DNA of 64,000 nucleotides. Origin: Christiangramia portivictoriae DSM 23547. Lineage in GTDB: Bacteria > Bacteroidota > Bacteroidia > Flavobacteriales > Flavobacteriaceae. Positions 1-7,803 of this stretch are shown here, piece after piece. A program made the translations under genes and the position numbers. The number at the start of each line of letters is the position of its first letter. Position 1 is the stretch's first letter. Below the pieces are notes generated by a model, which made no database searches, was not told the origin of the DNA, and was given only the letters and a program-made list of their open reading frames with translations. The DNA lies in the NCBI RefSeq assembly GCF_000423045.1, contig NZ_KE383971.1, forward strand, positions 838,526 through 902,525. The letters run 5' to 3'.

Positions 1-968
1 CATTTAGCAGCCTTGAACGGCCCGCGACTTTGAAAGGTGGTTTTGTGCAACTCGCAGATGAAAATCCGGATGGTACTGCAAATCCAGAAAATCAGGTAGC
101 GGTACCCGATTATCTGCATTACAGTCCAGTGGGACAGCAATCGATCCAGTATAGAAGCGTACAGATACTCAAAGAAGTGCTGGAGCGAAGTCTCAAGCTT
201 ATGATCGTGGATGTAAGCGTGGAGATAGCTGCCTTAATGCGCGCATCTTCCATTCCTTATGCCTACGTCAAACTTCCCGGTCACAGAGATGACCCTGCTC
301 ATGTGCAGGCTTTCCAGGGGGCGGTCTTTGTTCTTGCGTATTATCCTGAACAATTTGAAAGTAAGAGAACGCCGGAATGGCTTCGAAAAAAGACCATTTA
401 CCTTGGCTTTATGACAGATCGAAAAATTGAAGTTCAATCGAAAGCTTCAGAAGTTGTGAAAAATATCCTGGTTATAAGTGGAGGAGGAGGCAATGATCGA
501 CTTTTAAAGGCGCTGCCGGTGCTTCCGAAGCGTTTTCCTTCCGCAGAGATCAAGATGATCGGGATGCCAGAAGCAAGTTTCAAGCACACCAGACTTAAGA
601 ATTGCGGTTACATTCAGGATTTCCGGCAATTGCTGGAACAGGCAGATCTGGTCGTTGCCAATTGCGGACTCAACTCCGTAACCGAAATCCTTCAGGCTAG
701 AAAAGCCTTTGTAGCAATACCTGAGGAACGACCTTACGAAGAACAGGAGACCACCGCAGCCCGCTTGTACGAACATAGATTAGCAGTAGATCTTCACTCT
801 CTATTTAATCTGGATGATTCAGAAATAATGGAGCAGAATCAATGGGTCGTTGATGATGAATTGCGAGCTCTTAAAAAACTGAAATCAAATCTAATTGGTA
901 ATTATCATCGACTACCGGTGATTCCAGAATTATTTTTCAATCAACAACTTGAACAACATGCAGAATAA
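1..968 (+). CDS. MurG-like glycosyltransferase (5' end outside window)
   Basis: The frame is open from base 3, and the residues before the first possible start (TTG at 30) read FSSLERP, which looks like internal protein sequence, so the gene very likely begins upstream of the window. The C-terminal half resembles the glycosyltransferase 28 C-terminal domain of MurG-like enzymes: a strand then glycine-rich loop (VISGGGGN), a central GYIQDF, and a sugar-nucleotide binding region with ANCGLNSVTE and a late EEQE stretch. Such enzymes transfer a sugar from a nucleotide donor at the cytoplasmic face. The acceptor cannot be told. It overlaps the next glycosyltransferase by about 10 bases and so heads or continues a plus-strand operon reaching to about 3.3 kb. 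Confidence 0.75.
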   Translation, partial: FSSLERPATLKGGFVQLADENPDGTANPENQVAVPDYLHYSPVGQQSIQYRSVQILKEVLERSLKLMIVDVSVEIAALMRASSIPYAYVKLPGHRDDPAHVQAFQGAVFVLAYYPEQFESKRTPEWLRKKTIYLGFMTDRKIEVQSKASEVVKNILVISGGGGNDRLLKALPVLPKRFPSAEIKMIGMPEASFKHTRLKNCGYIQDFRQLLEQADLVVANCGLNSVTEILQARKAFVAIPEERPYEEQETTAARLYEHRLAVDLHSLFNLDDSEIMEQNQWVVDDELRALKKLKSNLIGNYHRLPVIPELFFNQQLEQHAE

Positions 969-1827
969 GGCTAAATTTTCAGTGATCACCATTGTGAAAG
1001 GCAGGGAGGCGCATTTGCACAATCTCCTGAATGGTGTGGTAAATAGTAGTCTGCAGCCAGATGAGATCATCATTGTTGCCATAGACGATATACCAGATCT
1101 TTCAGCTTTTGGCGAGTTACCTATTAATATTGTCCAGATAAGTTCACAGGGTGCAAATCTGCCAATTGCAGAGGCCAGAAACCGGGGAGCGCTTGAAGCC
1201 AGATTTGATCATCTTATATTCCTGGATGTGGATTGCATTCCTCATCCCGAATTTTTTAGTGAAATGATTGGCCAGGGCCAGAAGCATACAACTTTGATCA
1301 TGGGTAATCCATATTACCTGGAACGTACGCTTCCGAAGAAATTTAAATTACAGACACTGGAAGAGTTGAGCGCTGCTCATCCTGCAAGACCCGTAGTTTC
1401 AGAATTAACAGAAGCAGACGATTACATGCTATTTTGGAGCCTGGCATTCTATATGCCGAAGCGGTTATTCCATATCCTGGAAGGTTTCGATGCTCAGTTT
1501 ACCGGTTATGGCGCTGAAGATACCGATATGGCGATGAAGATGATCAAACTCAAGGATACATTTCCTTTAATGCTATCGCCTGCCCGGGTCTACCACCAGC
1601 AGCATGCGGTACACTCGCCGCCGGTACACCAGGTGGAAGCGATTGTGATCAATGCCCGCATTTTCTATGAGAAATGGGAACGATGGGTCATGGAAAACTG
1701 GCTGGAGCAATTCCGGGAGCTTGGTCTTATTGAATGGCAGGAAGATGGAAATAGCATCGAAATTTTAAAGCAACCACAACAGGATTTGATAGCGCAGTGC
1801 TATCAGCCTGAAGCTGCTTATATGTAG
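958..1827 (+). CDS. Glycosyltransferase family 2 (GT-A fold)
   Basis: The N-terminus (FSVITIVKGREAHL) is the first strand of a GT-A Rossmann-like fold, followed by ARNRGA and the DxD-type metal/nucleotide motif FLDVDC. The later GFDAQFTGYGAEDTDM segment matches the galactosyltransferase-type C-terminal region of family 2 enzymes, with the ED pair as the likely catalytic base. I choose ATG 958 over the TTG at 949 because the family fold starts directly after it. About 290 residues, no membrane segment, so cytoplasmic. It overlaps the upstream glycosyltransferase and lies 9 bases before the haem-enzyme gene, so both sugar transferases are likely co-transcribed with it. Donor and acceptor are unknown. 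Confidence 0.85.
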   Translation: MQNKAKFSVITIVKGREAHLHNLLNGVVNSSLQPDEIIIVAIDDIPDLSAFGELPINIVQISSQGANLPIAEARNRGALEARFDHLIFLDVDCIPHPEFFSEMIGQGQKHTTLIMGNPYYLERTLPKKFKLQTLEELSAAHPARPVVSELTEADDYMLFWSLAFYMPKRLFHILEGFDAQFTGYGAEDTDMAMKMIKLKDTFPLMLSPARVYHQQHAVHSPPVHQVEAIVINARIFYEKWERWVMENWLEQFRELGLIEWQEDGNSIEILKQPQQDLIAQCYQPEAAYM

Positions 1828-1836
1828 AACTAAAAA

Positions 1837-2481
1837 TTGATGATGATGAGAACGAAAGAGAAATTTGAACACTGGATCCTGGAAGAGGATCATCCATGTA
1901 TCATGGCGCAAACAGTTTTTAGCCAGGAACATGTAAAGACGAAGCAATACGGCAAACTGGGAGATCCTCTGCAAACCAAAAAGTTGCTTAATGATCTTGA
2001 GAAATACATAGCCGAATATGATTTCGATACAAACGATTTTAGATCTTTTATCGCTGTCTTTCCTGAATCTACGATAGCTACGGAAGATGAATTTGAAAAA
2101 TTGTTATGGAAGCAACTGTCTGAAATAGAGCAGATGGATAAGGAAGATTGGGATCCTTCGGTTAGTAAAGACCCTGAGGATGATAACTTTAGCTTCAGCA
2201 TTGCCGGAAGATCTTTCTATATTGTAGGTATGCATCCAAATAGTTCAAGACAGGCCCGGCGCAGTCCGTTTCCAGCCATAGCCTTCAATTTGCACGCTCA
2301 GTTTGAGAAATTGCGGGAAATGGGAGTTTATGAAAAAGTTCGGGATAAAATACGAGACAGGGATAGAAACTTACAGGGGAGTATGAACCCGATGCTGGAG
2401 GACTTTGGTTCTTCAAGTGAAGCAAAACAATATAGCGGAAAGGCGACCGGGAAAGACTGGGTTTGTCCATTTCACAATTAA
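1837..2481 (+). CDS. YqcI/YcgG family haem-dependent N-hydroxylase-like protein (GntA/DcsA family)
   Basis: The protein has the hallmarks of the YqcI/YcgG family: LEEDHPCIMAQTVF near the N-terminus, a central HPNSSRQARRSPFPAIAFN block, and a C-terminal NPMLEDFGSSSEAKQYSGK followed by WVCPF. Characterised family members are haem proteins that hydroxylate a guanidino nitrogen: DcsA of D-cycloserine biosynthesis acts on arginine, and GntA acts in guanitoxin biosynthesis. Family membership is seen; the substrate here is not known, and many members are stand-alone proteins with no toxin pathway. Length (about 214 residues) is normal. The start has four consecutive Met codons, so the exact start may shift by a few codons. 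It sits between glycosyltransferases and a membrane protein in one tight operon. Confidence 0.8.
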   Translation: MMMMRTKEKFEHWILEEDHPCIMAQTVFSQEHVKTKQYGKLGDPLQTKKLLNDLEKYIAEYDFDTNDFRSFIAVFPESTIATEDEFEKLLWKQLSEIEQMDKEDWDPSVSKDPEDDNFSFSIAGRSFYIVGMHPNSSRQARRSPFPAIAFNLHAQFEKLREMGVYEKVRDKIRDRDRNLQGSMNPMLEDFGSSSEAKQYSGKATGKDWVCPFHN

Positions 2482-2490
2482 ACTGGAATT

Positions 2491-3069
2491 ATGAGAAATT
2501 TTTTTAGCGAAAACAGGAAAGCGATTTATGGCGGAATTGTAGCTACCATTTTTACAGGGTTAGGCATATTTCTACTAGGTCAACTCTCTGGTTATGAAGC
2601 TAAAGAACTTATAGAATCTTCCCATAGTGGTTTGAACATGCTTTGCAATACAATTACATTAGCTTCAGCTACGATACTCACCCTGTTACTTACCTTGCTG
2701 GGGATTAGCACGGGAACAGAATCAAAACTGAAAAGTGAGCATTACTACCAGGTTCTTGACATTGCAAAGCTGGATACTGTTCTAATCGTGAGCGCTATCG
2801 TGATGTTTCAGTTATTCAACATTCAGATCACTGAGGCCGATAATGTTCCTTTAAACTGGTATTCCTCCATTTACTGGGTAAGTTTGATCTTCACATCGAT
2901 CCTGAGTGGTATGATGATCACGGTGGTGCTGATGCTTTATACAACCATTACTGCCATCATCCACATTGTAGGGCTAAAGAACGATCATCGATTATTAACC
3001 AGGGATGAGGAAGAAGAGCAAAAGCAAGAGATGAAAAACGAAAAAGAAAAGATGTCGAACGAAAACTGA
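2491..3069 (+). CDS. Four-helix membrane protein of unknown function
   Basis: I do not recognise a named family. Four hydrophobic stretches are visible at about residues 13-33, 50-71, 94-113 and 127-156, so it should be an inner-membrane protein with short loops. A conserved-looking SEHYYQVLDIAKLDT loop lies between helices 2 and 3. The last 25 residues are strongly charged (runs of Glu and Lys) and probably cytoplasmic. It starts 9 bases after the haem-enzyme gene and is followed after 4 bases by the small protein gene, which argues for one operon and possibly a role linked to the upstream enzymes. Function cannot be assigned. Confidence 0.7.
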   Translation: MRNFFSENRKAIYGGIVATIFTGLGIFLLGQLSGYEAKELIESSHSGLNMLCNTITLASATILTLLLTLLGISTGTESKLKSEHYYQVLDIAKLDTVLIVSAIVMFQLFNIQITEADNVPLNWYSSIYWVSLIFTSILSGMMITVVLMLYTTITAIIHIVGLKNDHRLLTRDEEEEQKQEMKNEKEKMSNEN

Positions 3070-3073
3070 TGTT

Positions 3074-3331
3074 ATGAACGCAACTGCCAAACACCTAAAC
3101 ACAATAAACTCAATCCTGTCCAAGAAAAATCTAAGCAGGAAAGAATTCGAATTTTTAAATAGTATTGATACTGAGCATGTAAAAAGTATTTCAGTTACCA
3201 CAGATGGAGGTTTTGATCCTGAATCTGGAGATTTTCATAAAGAAGATCGGCCTTTGAATTACAAAATCCGTCTCAAATATACCGAGGCGGGGAATCTTCG
3301 GTTTAAATGTTTACATGCGGAAAAAGCATAA
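3074..3331 (+). CDS. Small hypothetical protein, last gene of the operon
   Basis: An 85-residue soluble protein with no recognised domain. It begins at ATG 3074, 4 bases after the stop of the membrane-protein gene, and ends just before a strong terminator, so its position as the last gene of an operon supports it being real. The sequence has no signal peptide or membrane segment. The N-terminal third is helical and basic, the rest is mixed beta-like (ITTDGGFDPESGDF). Function unknown. Confidence 0.55.
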   Translation: MNATAKHLNTINSILSKKNLSRKEFEFLNSIDTEHVKSISVTTDGGFDPESGDFHKEDRPLNYKIRLKYTEAGNLRFKCLHAEKA

Positions 3332-3337
3332 AAAAAA

Positions 3338-3366
3338 AGCAGATCAACAGGATCTGCTTTTTTTTT
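3338..3366 (+). terminator. Rho-independent terminator of the glycosyltransferase/haem-enzyme operon
   Basis: Perfect 8-bp stem AGCAGATC/GATCTGCT (3338-3345 with 3351-3358), 5-base loop, then a run of nine T (3358-3366). It lies directly after the stop codon of the small gene ending at 3331. Confidence 0.88.
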
Positions 3367-3374
3367 GCTTTATA

Positions 3375-4415
3375 CTAAAGTCTGATTCTATAAATACTGA
3401 ATTCCATATTTGAAATATCTCCGGAAACCTCATTGATCCTGGAATTTGTATAATACAAGTAGCCATCATGAATACTAAAAGTATCAGCCCAGCGAATTTT
3501 ATCACCCTGTGCCAGCACTTCACTGGTTCCCTTCTTTAGATCATATCTCATAATAGCGTTATTCTCAAGATCTGCCATATAGAGCATGCTATCTTTTAGG
3601 ATCATCCCATCTGGTGCGGTAGTTTTACGAATCACCTTTACAGAATTTTCGATCTCTATCTTACTGCCTTCCCGAAGGATTTTTGTTGGTACAGCATACA
3701 GCGTGTAACCGGTAAGGGTGTGATAATATAACATTCCCTCGGTCTCATCCAGGGCGATACCATCTGAGTGAATGGTGTTGGTGTACTTCTCGCCATTGAT
3801 GGTTAATTCATTGGTTTCAGACATGGTGGAAGCATGATCGGTCAGGGCTCGTTTACTCTTTCCAGTCGTCATGTCGATGATGACCAGGCCGGCATGATTA
3901 GAGTCGGTAAGGTAAATATGATCATTAAGGCGATCGATTCTCAGGTCATTGATGTACGAATCCCTGTAAAAACTCTCTTTTCCTAACTCGTATATATGTT
4001 TCAGCTGGTTAGAATTCATATCAAAAACAAATATCCGGGGATTATTGATGACTCCTTGAAATTGAGGGTTTCTGGTATCCAGAACAAATAGCTCATCTTC
4101 AGAAGCAATCACAGATTGCACCGCAACAAAAACAGAATCCATATCTTTCATACCAGGCTTCCAGGAATTCCATTTTTTGTCCGGGTACGCTAAAGCATTG
4201 CTGTCTTTTCCAATTTCCACCACCGCGTGTTTTACATTCTCGCGCCATCTTGGGAAATTCGCGAAAATTCTGCCAGATTCACTAAGACTGATCCCGGTAA
4301 CCTGCTGTCCCTTAAAGGCTGTTACTTTTTCTATGGCAGACTGTGCTACCAGAGGTGCCTGGCTACTAACATTCTGAAAAAGAATGATGAATGCTAAGAG
4401 TATTAATTTCTTCAT
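3375..4415 (-). CDS. Major royal jelly/yellow-like secreted protein
   Basis: A signal peptide is visible (MKKLILLAFIILFQNVSSQA), so the protein is exported. The mature part resembles the bacterial branch of the major royal jelly/yellow family (related to L-dopachrome tautomerase-like proteins), a six-bladed beta-propeller: features are the N-terminal GISLSESGRIFANFPRW block, the repeated YLTDSNHAGLVIIDM and SDGIALDETEGMLYYH blades, and LYMADLENNAIMRYD near the end. Length 346 is typical. Enzymatic activity is unproven for most bacterial members. It is separated by a terminator from the redox operon to its right and appears to be a single-gene unit. Confidence 0.8.
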   Translation of the reverse strand: MKKLILLAFIILFQNVSSQAPLVAQSAIEKVTAFKGQQVTGISLSESGRIFANFPRWRENVKHAVVEIGKDSNALAYPDKKWNSWKPGMKDMDSVFVAVQSVIASEDELFVLDTRNPQFQGVINNPRIFVFDMNSNQLKHIYELGKESFYRDSYINDLRIDRLNDHIYLTDSNHAGLVIIDMTTGKSKRALTDHASTMSETNELTINGEKYTNTIHSDGIALDETEGMLYYHTLTGYTLYAVPTKILREGSKIEIENSVKVIRKTTAPDGMILKDSMLYMADLENNAIMRYDLKKGTSEVLAQGDKIRWADTFSIHDGYLYYTNSRINEVSGDISNMEFSIYRIRL

Positions 4416-4432
4416 GATGTAGAACTTAAATT

Positions 4433-4460
4433 AAAAAAGAACTGATCGACGATCAGTTCT
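4433..4460 (-). terminator. Terminator of the redox operon (DoxX-MarR-oxidoreductase-SDR)
   Basis: Perfect 10-bp stem AGAACTGATC/GATCAGTTCT (4438-4447 with 4451-4460) and 3-base loop. On the minus strand the stem is followed by six T (plus-strand A run at 4433-4438). It lies 20 bases past the stop of the SDR gene at 4480. Confidence 0.82.
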
Positions 4461-4479
4461 TTTTCTGTTAAAAGGTTAT

Positions 4480-5112
4480 TTAGGCTTTTACTGCATTTAG
4501 AATTTCGGTATCACCAGAAAGAATTTCAAAGGTTTGGTTCTTTCTTACATCATCTTCCAGTACGGCAACCAGAGTGCGGGCAACGTCTGCCCTGGAAATT
4601 TCGCCCATTTCTGAAAGTTTTTCTTTCAGTTTGATTTTTCCTGATGCATCATTGTTGGTTAGTGAACCTGGGCGTACAATGGTATAGTCGATACCGCTGC
4701 TTCTTAAATATTCATCAGCGTTTTGTTTTGCCTTTAAATACTCATGCAGATCTTCACTAATAGAAGGATCATCTGCGCCCATGGAACTCAACATTACAAA
4801 TTTCGATGCTCCGGAACTCTTAGCTGCATCTGTGAGTTTTTTAGCTCCTTCCTGATCTACTCCAATCACGTTCTTCCCACCAGATCCAGCTGCAAATATC
4901 ACTTTATGGGCATTCTGAGTGGTATGACCCAGATCCTTCTCCAGGTCACCCAGGATCGTTTTTACGTTCTGTGATTTAAATTCCTTTTGCTGTTCCTCTT
5001 TGCGAACCATGGCGATAGGCTCATATTCTGAAGAGTTTTTCAAAAGATCCACAATAATTTTTCCTGTAGTTCCGGTTGCTCCGGCAACTAATACATTTTT
5101 TTCTTTACTCAT
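4480..5112 (-). CDS. NAD(P)H-binding SDR-family protein (NmrA-like)
   Basis: Atypical short-chain dehydrogenase with an N-terminal Rossmann motif GATGTTG (about residues 11-17), an internal AAGSGGKN loop, and SSMGADDP followed by the YLRSSGIDYTIVRPGSLT segment typical of NAD(P)H-binding NmrA/YwnB-like proteins. 210 residues is the normal size. Members are oxidoreductases or redox sensors acting on quinones or small carbonyls; the substrate is unknown here. It is the last gene of the minus-strand redox operon, 36 bases after the quinone oxidoreductase-like gene, and is closed by the terminator at 4433-4460. Confidence 0.85.
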   Translation of the reverse strand: MSKEKNVLVAGATGTTGKIIVDLLKNSSEYEPIAMVRKEEQQKEFKSQNVKTILGDLEKDLGHTTQNAHKVIFAAGSGGKNVIGVDQEGAKKLTDAAKSSGASKFVMLSSMGADDPSISEDLHEYLKAKQNADEYLRSSGIDYTIVRPGSLTNNDASGKIKLKEKLSEMGEISRADVARTLVAVLEDDVRKNQTFEILSGDTEILNAVKA

Positions 5113-5148
5113 AACAATAATTTTAATTTTTGGTTCTCAGTGTTCTGT

Positions 5149-6150
5149 TTAATTATTTTCGAAAGTTTCAGCCAGGCTTACGATTACTTTTCCCTGGGCT
5201 CTGCCTGTAGCCAGATATTCGAAGGCATCCACAGCTTTATTGAAGGAATAAACCAGGTCAATAACTGGTCTAATGGTTCGGTCTTCTACCATCGTTTTGA
5301 TTTCCTGAAGTTGAGCGGCGTTTGGCTGCATCCAGGTTAAAGTGTACTGAGCAGATTTTTCCTGAATAAGTTTGCTGAGCTTTTCTGGCATCTCATAGTT
5401 GGTCATACCCATTTGCTTAGCCGTTTTTTCATCTGGTGGTCCAACGATACTCGTAACTTTTCCACCATCTTTAATGATTTCGAAAGCATCAAATGTATAT
5501 TGATCACCCAGTGTGTCGAAGACGATATCAAGGTTGTTCGCAACTTCCTTATAATCTTCGTTCTTGTAGTCTATCACTCTATCTGCACCTAATGCTTTTA
5601 CCCATTCCACATTGGTGTCACTTGTGGTAGTATTAACAATGGCACCAATGGATTTGGCGTACTGGATGGCGAAACTTCCCACACCACCAGAACCTGCATG
5701 GATAAGAATGCGATCGTCTTTCTTGATGTCTGCTTTTTGCAGCGCCTGCATGGCGGTAAGTCCGGCAAGCGGTAGAGAGGAAGCTTTCTCGAAAGTCACG
5801 TTTTCAGGCTTATGTGCGATCACATTAGCATCTACGGCTACAAACTCAGCTACTGTTCCCATATAATCCTGGGGTACACGACCGTAGACCTCATCACCAA
5901 CTTTAAAATTTTTCACCTTTTTCCCAATTTCGACAATTTCACCACTCATGTCATAGCCAATTCCGGTGGGAAGATCCAGCTTCAACATGTCTTTTAGATG
6001 ACCCTGAACAAGCTTATAATCGATTGGGTTTAAGGCGGCAGCTTTTACCGCTACAAGAACATCATTGTCAGAAATTTCAGGTTTGCTGGTTTCAGCAAAT
6101 TCAAGACCTTCCTTAATTTCTCCGTATTTCTTTATTTGTAATGCTTTCAT
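5149..6150 (-). CDS. NADP-dependent quinone oxidoreductase-like MDR enzyme
   Basis: Zinc-independent medium-chain dehydrogenase/reductase of the quinone oxidoreductase (zeta-crystallin) branch. Seen: an N-terminal GroES-like domain with AALNPIDYKLVQG and GYDMSGEIVEIG, then a nucleotide-binding domain with LIHAGSGGVGSFAIQ at about residues 144-158. The cysteines that hold structural and catalytic zinc in classical alcohol dehydrogenases are not present. It reduces quinones or activated double bonds with NADPH in family precedents. It starts 4 bases after the MarR gene, so it is almost certainly co-regulated with it. Confidence 0.88.
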   Translation of the reverse strand: MKALQIKKYGEIKEGLEFAETSKPEISDNDVLVAVKAAALNPIDYKLVQGHLKDMLKLDLPTGIGYDMSGEIVEIGKKVKNFKVGDEVYGRVPQDYMGTVAEFVAVDANVIAHKPENVTFEKASSLPLAGLTAMQALQKADIKKDDRILIHAGSGGVGSFAIQYAKSIGAIVNTTTSDTNVEWVKALGADRVIDYKNEDYKEVANNLDIVFDTLGDQYTFDAFEIIKDGGKVTSIVGPPDEKTAKQMGMTNYEMPEKLSKLIQEKSAQYTLTWMQPNAAQLQEIKTMVEDRTIRPVIDLVYSFNKAVDAFEYLATGRAQGKVIVSLAETFENN

Positions 6151-6154
6151 AATT

Positions 6155-6628
6155 TTATTTTTTTGAATTTATGTTCATTTCCTTTTCATTATTCAAAATC
6201 TCTATCCAGGAGTCGAGTGTTTTCTTCAGCAATAGAACATCTGTAACCTCCACATCCTCATGAAGAAGCTTTCCCAGTAAATCTTCTGGGATGCTTTTGG
6301 CTTCCTCTTTAAATGAAAGGCCTTTGCTGGTCAAACTAACCATAACCGTTCTCTCATCTTCTGAAGAACGGGTACGTACCACCAGGTCATTCTTCTGCAT
6401 ACGCTGAATGAGAGGGGACAACGTATTGGTATTTAGTAACAATTTCTTACCAATCTCGTTTACAGTTTGAGCATCCTTCTCCCATAGTACAAGCAAGACG
6501 AGATATTGAGGATAGGTGAGACCCATCGTATCCAGGTATGGCTTATAGGCTCTGGTAATTAATCGCGATACTGAATACAGTGGAAAACAGATTTGATTTT
6601 CCAGTTTGAGATCTTCGTATTTTTCCAT
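6155..6628 (-). CDS. MarR/OhrR-type redox-sensing repressor
   Basis: A winged-helix MarR regulator closest to the OhrR group. The N-terminal ENQICFPLYSVSRLITRAY and LTYPQYLVLLVLWE segments match OhrR, and Cys14 falls at the place of the peroxide-reactive cysteine of Bacillus OhrR (Cys15). The wing has RTRSSEDERTVMVSLT. OhrR proteins repress peroxide-detoxification genes until the cysteine is oxidised by organic hydroperoxide. Here no ohr gene is present; the partner genes are a DoxX-like membrane protein and two quinone-type reductases, so the signal may be quinones or electrophiles. The start overlaps the DoxX stop (TAATG). The palindrome at 7073-7089 is the likely operator. Confidence 0.87.
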   Translation of the reverse strand: MEKYEDLKLENQICFPLYSVSRLITRAYKPYLDTMGLTYPQYLVLLVLWEKDAQTVNEIGKKLLLNTNTLSPLIQRMQKNDLVVRTRSSEDERTVMVSLTSKGLSFKEEAKSIPEDLLGKLLHEDVEVTDVLLLKKTLDSWIEILNNEKEMNINSKK

Positions 6629-7059
6629 TACGCTTCTTTTTTAGAATTTCTCCAGGCGGTCCATGCGCCGGTAGACCATAATACCCATATAATAAGGACT
6701 GGCTGAAAAAACAATCTTATCAATCTTGCTCTATCTGAATCCAGAACACCAAAAGCATCTGTACCATTTACATACTGCGCAATATTTCCAGGGAAGATCA
6801 AAACAAAGAAAATAGCCAGGAACCATCCTATTTTTACACGCTGACTTTTCCAGAATAGTAAGGCAAGTCCCAGTATCATTTCAACGATCCCGGAGAGTAT
6901 GACCACGAGATCTTTACTCATGGGGATCCAATCTGGAACCTGCGCCTGGAAGTCCACCCGGTTAAATGTTAAGTGACTGAATCCTGCATAGATCATAAAG
7001 ACCGATAGTAATATTCGGAAGATATTCTGCAGTGTGGTAGTTTCTATATAATTCTTCAT
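6628..7059 (-). CDS. DoxX-like membrane protein
   Basis: A small four-helix inner-membrane protein: helices at about residues 11-28, 50-70, 77-93 and 112-130 from the chosen start. The sequence RILLSVFMIYAGFSHL and the SGIVEMILGLALLF helix are typical of DoxX/DoxD-like proteins. I use ATG 7059 (MKNYIETTTLQ) rather than the longer frame from 7098, because the extra residues would be translated from the operator palindrome and promoter. First gene of the redox operon; its stop overlaps the MarR start by one base. DoxX-like proteins are linked to oxidative-stress defence and respiratory electron flow, but its exact role here is unknown. Confidence 0.8.
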   Translation of the reverse strand: MKNYIETTTLQNIFRILLSVFMIYAGFSHLTFNRVDFQAQVPDWIPMSKDLVVILSGIVEMILGLALLFWKSQRVKIGWFLAIFFVLIFPGNIAQYVNGTDAFGVLDSDRARLIRLFFQPVLIIWVLWSTGAWTAWRNSKKEA

Positions 7060-7072
7060 TGCATTTAATTTA

Positions 7073-7089
7073 GCACGATTATATCGTGC
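7073..7089. promoter_or_regulatory. Operator palindrome for the MarR/OhrR-like repressor
   Basis: Perfect inverted repeat GCACGAT-TAT-ATCGTGC, 17 bp, placed 14 bases upstream of the DoxX start and 6 bases downstream of the -7 element at 7096-7103, so it covers the expected transcription start. This is the usual arrangement for autorepression by a dimeric MarR protein encoded in the same operon. Binding is inferred. Confidence 0.75.
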
Positions 7090-7095
7090 GCGATG

Positions 7096-7103
7096 CAAAT
7101 TTA
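7096..7103 (-). promoter_or_regulatory. Bacteroidetes-type -7 element of the redox operon
   Basis: TAAATTTG on the minus strand fits the TAnnTTTG consensus of flavobacterial housekeeping promoters. A -33 element is only loosely matched about 10-20 bases further upstream (GTTTCG), as expected for a promoter that needs no perfect box. The palindrome at 7073-7089 follows immediately. Confidence 0.5.
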
Positions 7104-7195
7104 AGCTGAACGAAACGTTGTCGAGGTAGACTTACGAAAAGTTTAACTTCTCGCGAAAATATAGATGCCTGTTAGCAAATGTTAATGAACTCCGA

Positions 7196-7717
7196 TCAGC
7201 TTCTTTTTACATCGTCCAGCAGCCAGTTGTTCACAGACCTGTTATCTTGTGAATGGATTACCACAATATTCCCGGTTGTTTCAAAAACCACTGCTTTTAC
7301 ATCTTCCAGTTCTATGATGTTTGATTCTCTTAATTTCGAGCGTAGATCGGTGACCGTAACCCTGGCTTTTTTAAGATTATCATGAAGGATATTATTTCCA
7401 TCCATTAATAGCAGCGGAGAATTATCTATAGCTTCTCTGAAAAAATCCCATCTGCGCAAATAGGCTGCGACCAACTGAAATAGGTAAATAAAGAAGAGAC
7501 CTATCATGCCTTCAGGAAGCGTTACAGAATCTGAAAGTACCGTGGTGGCCAGCATCGAACCTACCGCAACGGTCATTGCAAAGTCAAAACTGGACATTTT
7601 TGAAAAGCTTCTTTTTCCGAAGATCCTGGTATATATGATGATTGAAATATAAATTCCCAGACAGGAAATGACAATTGCTAAAGCAGAATTCAGAGTTAAA
7701 TCAAACCATTTTTCCAT
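7196..7717 (-). CDS. DUF421 (YetF-like) membrane protein
   Basis: Matches the DUF421/YetF family: three N-terminal membrane helices (about residues 10-30, 45-62, 70-88), the family motif FGKRSFSKMSSFDFAMTVAVGS with the conserved F-D between helices 1 and 2, then a cytoplasmic DUF421 domain with SPLLLMDGNNIL and ARVTVTDLRSKLRESNI. Length 173 is on the short side but complete. The family is linked to spore and stress physiology in other bacteria, with no defined biochemical activity. It is a stand-alone gene between the redox operon and katE. Confidence 0.87.
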   Translation of the reverse strand: MEKWFDLTLNSALAIVISCLGIYISIIIYTRIFGKRSFSKMSSFDFAMTVAVGSMLATTVLSDSVTLPEGMIGLFFIYLFQLVAAYLRRWDFFREAIDNSPLLLMDGNNILHDNLKKARVTVTDLRSKLRESNIIELEDVKAVVFETTGNIVVIHSQDNRSVNNWLLDDVKRS

Positions 7718-7760
7718 AGAAAAGAATTTTAATAATCTTGAGTTCGTAACATGATTAAAT

Positions 7761-7790
7761 AAAAAAGCCGCTGATAAGAATCAGCGGCTT
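7761..7790 (-). terminator. Terminator of katE
   Basis: Perfect 10-bp stem AAGCCGCTGA/TCAGCGGCTT (7765-7774 with 7781-7790), 6-base loop, followed on the minus strand by a run of six T. It lies 13 bases after the katE stop at 7804. Confidence 0.85.
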
Positions 7791-7803
7791 GATCTTGGAT
7801 GCC

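Noticed and set aside
1837..3331. Guanitoxin-type toxin cluster
   Set aside because: Only the YqcI/YcgG haem protein is shared; none of the other guanitoxin or cycloserine enzymes is present nearby.
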